From NCBI GenBank assembly GCA_021234155.1, contig JAJEKV010000301.1, positions 126,001-190,000 on the forward strand: a stretch of 64,000 nucleotides of DNA, in the 5' to 3' direction. The notes under the pieces were generated by a model. The model did not search any database and had not been told where the DNA came from. It was given only the letters and a program-made list of their open reading frames with translations. Position 1 is the stretch's first letter, and each line of letters opens with the position of its first letter. The translations under genes and the position numbers were made by a program. This stretch comes from Isoetes taiwanensis. Lineage: Eukaryota > Streptophyta > Lycopodiopsida > Isoetales > Isoetaceae. This document shows, piece by piece, positions 11,381 through 23,200 of the stretch.

Positions 11381-12372
11381 CTTGCTCTGATGCCCACTAA
11401 GTCAACTGTAGAGCAATCTGTGGAATATACAGTCTCCATCCATTCCTGCAGAATACTACTCAGTAGCTGGCTCATGGAAATAATTCTAGAACATACTAGT
11501 CATGAAAGCACAATATGTTGGGTAGAAACACTAACCAATTCTCGAAAATTATGTGGTATACAAACAGCTTAAACTTGCTCCTTTTCTCCATATGTTTTCT
11601 CTTCAAACCTTGTACCAAATGGAACACTCAAATCACTTCCAACTCACAATAAACAGAACTGGCATTCTGCCATTCCCATATTAATGGACAGCATATTGTC
11701 TGAAAAATGTCGCTTCTAATAAAAAAACAACTTAACTAAATGTTTGCATTCCCCCTGGTGATCTACCTCGTTTCATCTTCCGCGGTTTTGGTTAGGGAGC
11801 CCACTACTGATTCAAATGCCTCCCTGCTCAATGTCCAGCAAACGACATTCCCAACAGCCACTACAGTGATATGTTGATGAGGACCACCTTGTAATATCCA
11901 CTCCCCAAAATAACTTCCCTCTCCTAACTGCTTGCCAGGAGATGCGCTTCCAATATTGCTTTGTTCAAGAGTCTTATCTTCCTCTGCAGATACATCTGCA
12001 CTCTGCTGACTACTTACGCAATCTTCTGAAGCATGTTGATCTTGCATTCTTATTACTTCAACAGTGCCTTGATGAATAATATGAAATGCCATAGGCACTT
12101 GATCCTGCGACATGCAAGAAAATCAGAGGCCTTAAGAAACCCCAGTTTATTCAGATATATAAAGCAGCATCCTGTTTGCAGTCCTGAATAGGAAGCAAAT
12201 GTTCCCGAGAAGACATTACAGCAAAGCTATAAAAGCAGTTGGATAGAGAGACCTGCCTTTGTAACAATTTCTTCGCCCCCTTGATACCGAACTTCTATAA
12301 GGGAATCCGCCAAACGCAGTAATTGTGCATTACTCGGGCTTGAAAGCAGTTCTACATGGCGTAAATATTTTA
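11381..12372 (-). CDS. Cyclic-nucleotide-binding domain exons of a PP2C/CNBD/kinase-type protein
   Basis: Three minus-strand exons are visible. 12372-12257 encodes YLRHVELLSSPSN through RYQGGEEIVTK. 12104-11767 encodes DQVPMAFHIIHQGTVEV, an acidic linker, then GEGSYFGEWILQGG and AVGNVVCWTLSREAFESVVG. 11445-11381 encodes EWMETVYSTDC. The order is that of a CNBD (beta roll plus GEGSYFGE phosphate-binding cassette) followed by the start of the kinase-like part of the plant protein that fuses PP2C, CNBD and protein kinase domains. An exon joining phase 2 to phase 0 between the last two is still missing. The first intron fits only if its donor is GC (AAG|GCAGGT). The PP2C part and kinase core are not in view, so this is a partial gene or an exon-level relic. 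Confidence 0.7.
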
Positions 12373-12837
12373 CTGCAATTTGATTAGAATATTTCATTAA
12401 GAATAATCCTCAAAATGCCAGAATTTTCAGAATAAATGCTTGCTAGTTAAACTTGTATAAGCAAACAGCGCCATGAGCTAAGAATTATCTAGAGTTTGCA
12501 ATCGTATTATGTTTGCACTGATTCTCAATTGGGCCTTAGCGAATGCGTTTGATATCGTTCTAATTGCAGACAAGGGAGCATACAGAATCAACAGCCCCTC
12601 AGCAAACCTAGAACGAAGAAAAGTATGTTATGCTGCTTAGCGAAAGCTAGTCAAGTGTTTGTTTTGTGGAGGAAGCAGAATCTAACAGAACTGCTATCAT
12701 TTTATTTTTCCTCGTCACAGTTAATTACATTACAAGAGTAAGTAGGGAAACAAGTTTTCCTCTTTATCAGGAAGTATAAAGGGCGCACAAATTTTCAAAT
12801 AGAAGAGGAGCGAAGGGTATAAAACAATATTATGTAC

Positions 12838-12885
12838 CTGTACCACTGCAGTGAGAATCGCAAACACAATGTATGCATCAATGAT
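12838..12885 (-). CDS. DAD1: DAD1-like exon (oligosaccharyltransferase subunit), isolated
   Basis: A 48-nt minus-strand exon with a good acceptor (CGGTGGCAG) and donor (CAG|GTACAT), phase 0 at both ends, encodes IIDAYIVFAILTAVVQ. This matches the first membrane segment of DAD1, the small subunit of the ER oligosaccharyltransferase, where II/LDAY...LTA.VQ is strongly conserved. The next expected block (VGTFPFNSFLSG) and an N-terminal exon were not found nearby. It may be a lone captured or stranded exon, or a chance hydrophobic match. Confidence 0.35.
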
Positions 12886-12949
12886 CTGCCACCGAAAGTA
12901 AATTAACAATACAGATCAGGAAAGATCAAGCCAGATACACAATGAATCG

Positions 12950-13150
12950 AGCCCAATTAATGGTCCCTCTGAAGTTGGAACCCGACGGAAAACTGGAGAC
13001 GCCAAAACTAAAGCCCTGGCCGATCCAAAGCGGCGATCGCATCCCCACCCTCCGCCAGGCTCGTATGGAATCCACGCCGTCTAATCATAATCAGGGGTCC
13101 CTCAAATCCCAAAAGCCCACAGCCATGGACAAGGAATATGCTACAAGATT
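12950..13150 (-). other. Locally GC-rich block upstream of the DAD1-like exon
   Basis: About 200 bp are clearly richer in G+C and CpG than the surroundings (for example GGCGGAGGGTGGGGATGCGA read on the minus strand). Such islands often mark 5' ends of plant genes. It precedes the minus-strand exon at 12885 and follows the stop of the gene at 13712, so it could be a promoter or 5' UTR. No convincing start codon was found. Confidence 0.2.
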
Positions 13151-13711
13151 CTTAAATTGTGGCCCTCTATGCATCTTGCCCCATACTCCCCAGGGGTTGC
13201 CCTACGGACAACCCAAAAAGCAGCTTCAAATTTGTGGTAGGGCTAGTGTGCGAAAAAAGCAGCTTCAAATTTGGCAATTGTGCAAGCTTTATAACACGCT
13301 TCAAATTACAAATCACAAATCTAAAAGCTGCAAAGTGAAAGAACCTCTAAGCAATAACACCCTTTGACCCAACCCATCAACGTAATATTGTTAGACGAAA
13401 AGTTGGTACCACACGATTTTTTCCACTTTGAACATTTCTATGTGTTGGCAACGGTTTTGACTCGAGCCGGTTTTTAGCCACCGAATGTAGGCCATACCAT
13501 ATCCTTGTCCTAAAAGGTAACAACTCAACAGAAAAAAAAAATCATTTTGTTTTGAAGTGTTTATCATTTCTGCCATTGCTAATCATTTAATCTTTCTGCC
13601 GGAGTACTTCACTTTGCATTCAGTATGACTGGTTGTATCATTTCGATTCATATAATGAAACGGCATCATGCCAAACCATTGCATGTTGGATAAGATGTAG
13701 GAACACATGTT

Positions 13712-15025
13712 CTATACCCAAGATAAAGCAGTGTCAATTATTGAATCCTCAATGAATGGATGTAGCATCCACATCAAGCAATAGTTTTGAAGAACTTCAG
13801 ATGGCGTTTGTAGATCCAAATCACTTACAATCTTTTCCTGGAGCATATTTAAAAAAAAAAACTGGAATTGATTTTATGTAATTGACTTGACCGCTATGTT
13901 TGAAAAGATATCAACTGTGTTTTACCTGCATATTATAGTCTTCTACGAGCATTAAGAGGATCAGCGACATCATCATCAGATAGTCTGGATCTCTATGAAC
14001 CTTGTCAACCCCGCTGTTTAGAAAGTAAGATTCTCCTAATCTGACCTACAGGATGAAACAAGACAGCAGATGCAGCAAATCCACTGATTTAGTTAAACCC
14101 TGTAACCGTTTACATCCAAAGAACCTCGACTTCATAGTTCTCCACTAACCTGCACATCGTCTTCGTCACATGCCATGCCTATCCTTGCAAGATTTCGGTC
14201 TAAATCTTCAATGATAATTTTATTTGCATCTTCAACGATCAGCTGAAGTTCGTCAACATATTCTTTAGCTGCAGCGGCACAAATGACATCAGAAAAGCAT
14301 ACATAAATTTTAGGAGGCCAGTGAAAATCTAGAAGGTTCACCAAAAAAGACCTTGTAAAATATGAGCGCGAAGTGATTGAAGAGATGTGTTCACTGTGAT
14401 TCAAATTATAGTTAACCAGGAAAATATAATACAAGGTTGTAAGCCTACGAAATCCAAATGGCTCACAAGTTTCTATGACTTCTCGGTCAGTTGTCAGATG
14501 CCGACATCCAGATTCTTTGTACTTCGTTAATCTTGAGCTTGGGCATTGTGCAAAAACGCGAGCAACTACAGGGGAAGTCTCATCAACTGGTGGCCTCCTG
14601 AACACTTCTGCAAAGATAAGAAAAGCAAACACACTTCAGAGGGAGAATCCCAGACTCAAAACTTGTTAAAAAGGGAGTAGCCTTCTCTAAAAATATCAAT
14701 GGCATTGCCATGAATTATAATCACATAAATGCCAAAGTATACTTGTCAGGGAAAGAATGAAGAGCAGAGACCCTTATTTTTAGTAATATATAAGGCATAA
14801 AACAACTGGAGAGTTAAGATTCAGATTCTCACCAAGATTCTGCTGGAAATTAGAGAGTGTCTGGCTACTCAATTTAGCAAGATCTTGAAGTAGAACCATC
14901 CTGGTAAAATAAACAAGGATATTCAAGTTGAGACATGGTTATAATGTTACATGCAAAAATTACCTCTTCAAAAATTCTTGAAATATCTTCACTTCCATTG
15001 CAATATCAGATGCCAATCTTTGCCT
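13712..15025 (-). CDS. Multi-exon conserved-looking gene of unknown function (3' six exons)
   Basis: Minus-strand exons: about 15025-14964 (RQRLASDIAMEV, ends KIFQEFLKR), 14900-14833 (MVLLQDLAKLSSQTLSNFQQ), 14607-14449 (VFRRPPVDETSPVVARVFAQ), 14268-14150 (KEYVDELQLIVEDANKII, ends MACDEDDVQ), 14045-13926 (VRLGESYFLNSGVDKVHRD) and 13837-13712 (EKIVSDLDLQTPSEVLQNY, ends in TAG). Every junction has AG/GT borders and the phases agree from exon to exon, giving about 240 residues without a stop. The protein looks largely helical and acidic, with a hydrophobic stretch (YLMMMSLILLMLVEDY). I do not recognise the family. The start of the gene is upstream and uncertain; the first acceptor listed is the weakest. 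Confidence 0.7.
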
Positions 15026-15212
15026 CTCAGATTTACGTGTTCAATAAAACCTACTGCGTTTCACACATTCAGTCTGTAAACGACTCCACTGTAACAATGT
15101 TAAAGATCAGGGCTTAGGTATAAATTTGGATACAGCAATAACGAAATTTAATAATGTTCTTGTCGAATTTGCCAGATATTTCACAGATTCATTCTGGTCC
15201 AACAGATTTCTA

Positions 15213-15770
15213 TCAAGCGTATTTGAAGGAAGAAAACCCTGCTACTTCAACACGGGAGTAATGGCGATGGATCTGGCGAAATAGAGGCAAGAGAATTACA
15301 ACAGAACGATAGAGAAATGGATGGATATTCAAAAGGAAAACAAAATCTATGAGCTGGGTTCGCAGCCACCGTTTTTGCTTGTATTTGGGGGATTGATAGA
15401 GCCAATTGATCACCGGTGGAACCAGCATGGATTGGGAGGGGATAACATAGTTAGGAGTTGCAGGGATCTTCATCCTGGAGCTGTAAGCCTTCTTCATTGG
15501 AGCGGAAAGGGCAAACCATGGCGAAGAATTGATTCCGGTACTCCTTGCCCCCTCGATAGCTTGTGGGCTCCTTACGACCTCTTCCTTAAACCCTAAAACC
15601 CTTGCTGGGCGGTTTTCCCACTTGGGCTGCTGCCACATCAGCATTGAATCCCACCCAGTTTCTTTGGAACTAGGATGAGCATGACTCACAAGATTTTGTC
15701 TATGCTTCTTGGATTTCATATTGTGTCCCAAAGAATTCCTCAGTTGGAACTTTGGCGAACATCGGTTCAT
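15213..15770 (-). CDS. Long open frame, possible 5' exon of the gene at 13712-15025
   Basis: A 185-codon minus-strand frame starts at ATG 15770 and lies just upstream of the six-exon gene. It is basic and rich in P, S and Q with no recognisable domain. Its length in AT-rich sequence and its position make a first exon or 5' UTR plausible, but no donor site in a consistent phase was identified and the last 60 codons look non-coding. Confidence 0.25.
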   Translation of the reverse strand: MNRCSPKFQLRNSLGHNMKSKKHRQNLVSHAHPSSKETGWDSMLMWQQPKWENRPARVLGFKEEVVRSPQAIEGARSTGINSSPWFALSAPMKKAYSSRMKIPATPNYVIPSQSMLVPPVINWLYQSPKYKQKRWLRTQLIDFVFLLNIHPFLYRSVVILLPLFRQIHRHYSRVEVAGFSSFKYA

Positions 15771-17070
15771 TTAAAGACAAAGAAAAATGAACATTCGGGC
15801 TTCCATGGATAAAGGATTTACTTTTCTTCTTCAAACCATCCCAAAGCAAGAAGAGTTAGAGCAAGTTTTACGAATTAAAACAACCTACCTCGATAACATG
15901 GTTGATGCACATTTCGACATTGCATTGCAGAGGCTAAGCATAAACAATGTGCTCATCTTGAAATTGGCATTGAAGTCCAGATTTAAATTGGTGTTGAAAT
16001 GGATGTTGTAGCTGAAATAAAAGATCCATCATACTTTCTATGTACGTACAGGAATTGCGTAGCATTGGTGTTCAAAGTTTGTTTCTATCAATGGTTTTCC
16101 TATGAAATGTCAGTCTGATTGAGGCTCTCTGTCACTAACCTTGAGAGGGTCATGCGTAGGCACCTGCTCTTATGTAACATTGTTTATAAATTATAGAAGT
16201 TGCATATTGTTATGTATTTACTTTTTGAAATATGTTTGTTTAACTTGTTTAGAATCTAGACATGTCTGGCTGATGTCCTTGCTATACTTACTTGCCGCCA
16301 CATAATTTAAAACTCCCACCATTGTAAAACATACCTGAAACGATGCTTTTTCTGATCTGAGCTCCATATAGGTATTGCAAAACAGACTTGAAGGGATTCT
16401 TTCTTAGGTTTGAAGTTCGTATTGTATCTCTCCTACAATCATATATTATTCAATGAGAAAATAATTATCGTTGCCAATATTTTTCAGCACACCCCTTGCC
16501 TATTGTTGCCCCATATTTACCATGGATATATGCACAAGAATTTATATTCAAGAGCATTATCCTTTGTAGATTTCCAGGATATAACAATGTTAAAAAGTGT
16601 ATGTTTAGCAAGAATATACATACTTCTACAATTCATTATTTGCTTGTGAAAAAAATATTGAAAAGCTTCAATAGACATTGTTTCCCTGAGATGCAAAAAG
16701 GACTATCTAAAAAAATGTCACGAACCAAGTTGTTGGTTTATAATGTTGTGATTGGAAAAGCATGTTAGTGGAAGAAGTTCTACTTTTCCATATTCAAGTT
16801 GGTGATATTCTCTATCAATTCAATTATATTCAGTTTTATATTGCCCAAACAGATTCTTGGGTTAATGGACATGCATTAGAGTGAAAAGGTGCTGTCCAAA
16901 ATGAGATATATATTATTCTACATTTCATTGCCATTGTACTCATATAGCTCTATATAAATTTGAACAAAAATGGATTCTATTGAGGTATATTCCACAAGTG
17001 ACATAAAGAGGTGAAGAGTTTATTTGTTCTAGGCAAAAGCTAGTTTTAGTTGCATACCCCTCTATATGTA
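15771..17070. other. No gene supported; AT-rich sequence
   Basis: Only short open frames without motifs or splice context on either strand; several long A/T runs. Nothing assignable. Confidence 0.5.
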
Positions 17071-17380
17071 TTAAAATCCCCCTTAAACCCCCTTTGGTTT
17101 GGGTGCATATTCACACGGGGGGTTACTCCGGGCAACGAGAGCTGTCGGATGGGCATATTTGCCCTTTATTCTAAGATCTGGACCGTACATAGTGATCCTC
17201 GTTTGTGGGGTATGCATGTACAAGTTTTCGTGTACTGTATATTAAGGTTTGCAAAATACTATAAGGGTTGAGAGAATGTACTTAATGGTGTTAATTTTGT
17301 ACATGTATTGTAAATATATTTTTGAGGCTCTCGCTGCCCTACGTAACCCCCCGTGTGAATATGCGATATTAATTAAAATG
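17071..17380 (+). mobile_element. Small inverted-repeat element (MITE family M), copy 1
   Basis: Begins TTAAAATCCCCCTTAAACCC and continues CTTTGGTTTGGGTGCATATTCACACGGGGG; the other end is CCCCCCGTGTGAATATGC, so the ends are inverted repeats. The middle shares GGGCATATTTGCCCTTTATT and TTTGCAAAATACTATAAGG with copies at 31248-31573, 40647-40866 and 54795-54873. The right terminus lacks the outer 25 bp present in copy 3, so the copy is truncated. No coding capacity. Confidence 0.75.
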
Positions 17381-17559
17381 TGTCAAATGCAATGGTCTGT
17401 GTTAATAATGTGTGTGTTGACTGTTATATTAAAAACAAGGTGCTGCGCACGGAGGGTTGCCCTCCAGTGGCCCAAGGGTGTGTTTGTTTGTTTTTGGGTG
17501 GCTGAAACCTAAAACCCGAGACTATTCTTTTATCAACGTCAAACATTGCCCCAGTCAAT

Positions 17560-18189
17560 GGCATCACGTTCCAATACAGAGTAAGGTTGAAACCACGGAG
17601 ATTCTTACCCTGGATTCATATTCAGACAGATTATCAAAAACAGGGTACACTATGAAGTCTTGAAAATGCATTATATACCTGGTCAATAAAATTGTACGTG
17701 TTTCTTGTATGCCTTGAAAATTTTGCTTTATCCTTAGACACCACGATTGTATCCATAAAGAAATCTGTTATATTTGCAAAAAGCCCTTAAATAGTTTATA
17801 AAAGGAGGCATGACCATAAAAAGAAATCTAATACATTCCAAATGTGATCATGAGTTGCCATAACTAACCTGGTTTACTGCATTCAGTGGAGTTGAATACT
17901 CAGCAGCTAAAAAGACAAACAACTGAAAAATAACACCACAAATTAGTGAAGAGTGATCACTAACTACATCAAACAAACATGTACCCATTTAGTATTCCAT
18001 GTAAAGACAGATCTTAAATCTGCTGTCACATTCAGTGTGAGCCTCATCTGAACTTTTCAAAGTCAGATATCCATCTATCACAAATAATCCATAGTAGCAC
18101 ATTGTAGATTATTTACATTTTCCAAATCAAATATGGCGTACCTTGTCATTCTTAAATTGAGATTTATTAAAGATGTGTATGCTCAAAAT
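17560..18189 (-). pseudogene. Exons resembling the C-terminal half of a class I cyclic nucleotide phosphodiesterase
   Basis: Minus-strand exons, all phase 0: 18189-18142 (ILSIHIFNKSQFKNDK), 17922-17869 (LFVFLAAEYSTPLNAVNQ), 17732-17679 (DKAKFSRHTRNTYNFIDQ), then after only 20 bp [17 protein letters not shown] (about 17659-17609). The order parallels the PDEase_I domain: an ILSTDM...QFK helix, a second-metal segment like HCADLSNP, a ...FID...IV.P.F..L closing motif. Key acidic residues are altered (TD to IH, AD to AE). The last intron is too short to splice, as if it had been internally deleted. The region is therefore probably a decayed gene. The upstream HxxxH metal motif was not found. Confidence 0.35.
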
Positions 18190-19309
18190 CTGTAGTACCA
18201 TATAGAAAACATATAATGTCAGAAAGATTGCCGTGGCAGCAGGGCACAGGCAAGGGCAGAGACCAACTGATATTTTGCAAAGTGGTCACAGAACCGTAAT
18301 AACAGAGATGTCAGATAAGAATAGATTGACATCAATATTACAACAGTTGGAATAAAACATTTCATCTTTGAAACAACGTTTCAAAAACAGTAAGACATTT
18401 CTCTTCCTCGACTTACTCATGCAAAGGGGGGTTTATATATCTGTGGAATGGTGTGAAACCCAATAGAAGAAAAAAAATATATCACGTTGTTTCCACATGC
18501 ATACACCAAAATAAATGTCTACAATGAGCATGTATCCTCTACCATAATGAGAATCTACTTCAACAAATCGATCGAACACAAGTTTTCTAAGTGTACATCA
18601 ACATAGGTTCATGAAACATCAAAGTGGAGATGGCTGACTACTGTTGAGAATTTGATGTCATCTTCAAACGTTTGAAGGTTGAACCTGGCCAAATCTAGTA
18701 TTTCTATCAGCTTGAAACATTTGAAGATTGGGCCTAGTATTAACTTCCATGGTTGAGAATGCACAATAAGCTAAATATGAATTACATTGGATGTAAAAAA
18801 TATTTTGCATACACATTGTTTTCAACAATACATATACTAGTGATGGTGCCCAACGTTGTTGGACATAAGTTGAAAGCCTTCCAATATTTTGACCGCAATG
18901 AGAAAAGCTTGCAATAAATTACGATATTGAGCGTTGTTGAGCTTTACTTAGAAACATGCAGATCATACGCACGCATGCATTGTTTGGTTTTACTTAGAAA
19001 CATGTAGATGATACACATGCATGCTCCTACCGTCTACACTGCACACACCTAAAACTGTAGTGAACCTCAACCTTAAGCCTAGCATGGAATCTTGGCCATC
19101 TTGCAACATTAATTTTCGATGATTAAAACACGTTTATTGAAGACACACAACGTCAAATATTTCTTGAAAAAAGATGTGCAATTCCTTGATACCAAAGAAG
19201 TTACATTTAGAACCATTTTCTGCAAAGTGTAAAGAATACAATATTCCTGTATTACATCTTGTATTTCCATCAGTTCAAAGCACTTCAATGCTTCTGAGCA
19301 TGGTTCACA
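18190..19309. other. No gene supported; short local duplications
   Basis: Two diverged local repeats are visible: CAAACGTTTGAAGGTTGAACC (first 20 of it) near 18666 and a related stretch near 18715, and TTTACTTAGAAACATG at about 18944 and 18989. No coding signal. Confidence 0.45.
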
Positions 19310-19930
19310 TTAATAATATCCTGAAATTGTTGCAACCCAAAAGACTGCACCCCAAAATAGTACTTTATCAAATACTTCTTTCCTCCCTCCACTGGAGCCA
19401 AATTTGATATATACATACAAATTAATAAGATTCAAATTTTAAAATAAATAACTAAGATATTATTACCATATCCAATGGCTTTAACATTTGCTTTACACAA
19501 CCCTGCACAAATCAATGCTAGCATTTTAGGAATATATATTGCTTAATATCGACAACAATATAGATTGGCTAATGGAATGTAAGGGAATGTAGATAGACTG
19601 ATTAAAATAGATAATGTTTGACATGCATGAATATGTTTGAATGAAATGCAATCTTTGCCAGAGATTAAACAAATTCTAGTTCCTTTCACATGAAGGTAAA
19701 AAAGATATGCTTTGGGCATAGGTTTGCAATTACTTACTTGGGATGCTCCACATGAATTGATAAAAAGAAAAACATCTAAATATGGTTTTGGCCATTTTCA
19801 CTCTGCTGGAAACAGCCACATGGTCAGAATAGGGATAAAGTATTCGTATAATATCCTGAAATTGTTGTAGCTCCAAAGATTGCATCCCAAATTGGCTCGT
19901 TATCAAGTACTTCTTTTCTCCTGCACTTCG
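19310..19930 (-). repeat. Diverged duplication of an exon-like segment
   Basis: The segment near 19855-19930 (CCTGAAATTGTTGTAGCTCC...) reappears diverged at 19318-19400 (CCTGAAATTGTTGCAACCCA...). On the minus strand the two give similar frames, RKEVLDNEPIWDAIFGATTI and RKEVFDKVLFWGAVFWVATI, followed by SGYY. This could be an internal duplication of an exon of the neighbouring minus-strand gene or a repeat. The protein is not recognised. Confidence 0.35.
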
Positions 19931-20213
19931 AGACAACATAGACGACATCGAAATTCATATAAGTACGCAACTGGGTCCCCTACTCATAGTACTTCTTTAC
20001 ACCTACATGATTCAATGCCATCAATATTACAGTCTAATCACTTTAGATTTGACTAGATGGCTATATTGTTGAAGGGGCTTTGCTTTTTGCCAATGTTTTA
20101 CAATGAGATTTATCTGCATCCGGCAGATAGAATTATAGACCAATTACCATCCCAAAGTTAGGGCACATTTTCTCAAAGCATACATAGTTTTAACATAGAA
20201 TATCTTTTCTTGC

Positions 20214-23200
20214 CTTTTCGCGAGTTGAGACAGGCTTCCTTTTTTGCCTCTTAGGAGCTTGAGCCTACACAATAGTGAGATGCATCCATTAGCCAGAAAA
20301 TAAAACTGAGCCATAGATATCTAGTCTGCTAATGCTCTTAATTAGTCTCACACCATACTTATCTTGTACATGATGATTGCTTGTAAGTGCCAGGCATAAT
20401 ATTGATGTTAGTACATTTAGAAGAACTGATGCAAAAATAAAGTTCAAACGTATCAATAAAGCAGGCAAGTAGTGTCTCCCTTCGTCAATGCTGAAGCTAT
20501 ACCTCATTCTTCCCACATTGTAATCAGAACGCAAAACCACTTTACAAAAAGACTCTTAACCTTACATGATTAATGAGGAGTGAACGTGCAGCCCGGCCAA
20601 ACTCTTTCATCTTCTCTAATGCTTCTCTCTATAAACAAAGGGTCAGTGAGTTTAATAAGATCACTATATCAAGATTTAGCTTAGGAAATAAAGTGTCACA
20701 AGAATGTGGTAGGATTTTAAGAACTATTCATTTATGCTTTATCAATGGCACCAATTTTCATGTTCTCAAGCTGTTGGTTTAGTTTCCAAAATGTTGGAAT
20801 GTGGGACGCAAAGATTCTTAATGTTAAAAGTTTGAGAAAGAAATCATCTCGGCCTATAATTGCCTTAATTGCACATCAGAATCTGAAACGGACCTAGCCC
20901 CTTGGCCTAGGCCGTTGCACTAAATAACTCGCTTCTATTCACAACCAAATAATCACATCTTCCATTGATAAAGTTAGAGTACAATCCAAATAATTTACAT
21001 AGGCCCAAGGCCACACATGCTTGAAAAAAAGAAAAACTCTTTCTTTTAGCCCATATCAAAATACACACATAAAATATACAACACCCAAGCCAACCCCTTC
21101 ACCCCCATGCTTAGTTGGCCCTCTGATCTTCTCCCTCCTCGGAAGTGACCGAGGAGGAGTCGCCGGAGCTTCCCTCGGAAGACTCTCCATCCGTCTCTGG
21201 GTCTTGGGCCACGAATTGGGGTTGCCTTTGCGCATAATACAATTCTCTAAACAATGCCATGATGATTTCATAGACTCGTTCTTTAGACATTAAAGCCGGC
21301 TCAGCCTCCGTTTCGTTGAACCACCATGTTACAAAAGAGTCTAGGTCCAACACAATCGTGGCTTCAGGACATGCCATCTTTACAACACAAGAAACATCCG
21401 GGGTTAGTCCACAAGGACTAAGTGGGGAGGAACATTGGGGTCTACACATGCATGCATAATAATAACAATAATACGTGAATTACCTGTTACGTTGATACTC
21501 CCCTGCAAGGTTAGCACATTCATAAAAATACCATTTCCCATTTCCATGCATACTACATGCCAAGCGTAATCCTTGGGTGGCGACCCCAAGGAGACCACTC
21601 TCTCCATCTGTACGTACAGGGTTCAACTCATCCGTCAGGCCATCTGGCACGGATGCAGAGTTACACGGCCACCCCACCCCTCCGAAGGTGGGCCGTTGAA
21701 TGCAAATGCACAACATTCTTGATACAACATAATACCATCTCAAATCATAATACAATTTCGTAAGGTGCCCCCATACCCCATTCATACGTATAGAGAAATC
21801 TTAAATGCACACATAGACATTCCACATCATATAGTAGCTCGGCAGATTCTTTTCCCTAACCTAGACTGGCAACAACATTCAATTGCATCTGGGTCTCACG
21901 AGGTTTATTTGCCTAGCGGGTATTTGACTTAAAGGTAGACAACTTAAAGGTTTACTTTAACTTATAAACAACTTAAAAGTGTTAAGGTTTGACTTTAAAA
22001 TAAGTTTTAAAGGTCTGGGGATACCAGACCCTGGTATCCAATAAAAATCAGAAATTCACTGTAACAGGTTTCGTGGGCAGTTTTGTGGGCGCCAACAACG
22101 ACCCTTCTTGCCCTAGCCGATTTGATCTGCAGGCTTGCCCCAACCAGGGTTTCCTCCGAAAATAGATTTCCCAGGCGAAAAGGATCACTGAGATCAGAAT
22201 CAGAGTGAGAAGGAGGATCGGCAGATGGGTTCAAGGCAAAGATGGCAACAAGCAAGATGACACTGAAATGGGTTGCAGAGCTTGGATTTCTGGGTTTTGA
22301 AGGCCGATTTCCATCAGGGTCTTCTGGTTTTGGAGTATCAAACAAGCAGGATTCACAATAAGGGTTCTTGCTTTAAACGGGATTTCGGATCACAAGCCAC
22401 TGGCATCTATGATTCAGAAGGATTGATTCACACAATCCGACCCCAATCAGGCCGAAAATCAATACTTAAATCAAATCCCCACCTTAGTTTTAGCTTTGAA
22501 CGCTTGTTTTCTTGCTGCGCTTCCAACTTGACCAGCCCAACCGAATCTGCTTACTCCTCCTTTAGCCCATCCAGCTACTCCTTCTGCTCTTAAATACTTT
22601 TTGGCCCAAGAACACTTGGCAAGATCCATCCCAGGATCAGGCCAGATGGTGCCTTGGCATGCCACATGCATCTGCTGGCAGCCATGATTCTTCCTTCCCC
22701 GATTTTAGTGTGCTCACACTTTTCCCATTCAATTAAGGTTTAAATTACCTTAGCTAAAGGTTTTATTTAGTTTTAAATGGCGCCCCCAACACACCTATAG
22801 AACGTATCAACACAATCCAATACTGACAACTAGAACATGCAACTATAAGCTCGTCTAAGCGACTAGGTTCGTTACAGAATCCCTCGCAGCAATTATTATG
22901 TGAAGCATATAAACATTATCCATTATGGCTCTTTTAAGGACTTAAGTCACTCATGAAAGGACCTTGACATGCGAATTTTCTGTGTCAGTTGGAGCAAGCT
23001 TGCCAAGCATCACATATCTTCCAGGTTGCTGAAGCTTGTAGTCCTTTAGTGTATAGCTTTTAAACTCCCTTTGTTAAATCAAATTTAAGAATTGTGTAAT
23101 AACGTCCAACTACTGTGAAAGAAAAGCATGTATAATTTGCACCATTATCACCTTTATATTCAAAAAAGATGGGGTGGAAAACAAGATACCAACTTCTAGT

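Noticed and set aside
17457-17663. Plus-strand frame at 17457-17663
   Set aside because: Overlaps the minus-strand PDE-like segment and shows no motif or splice support.
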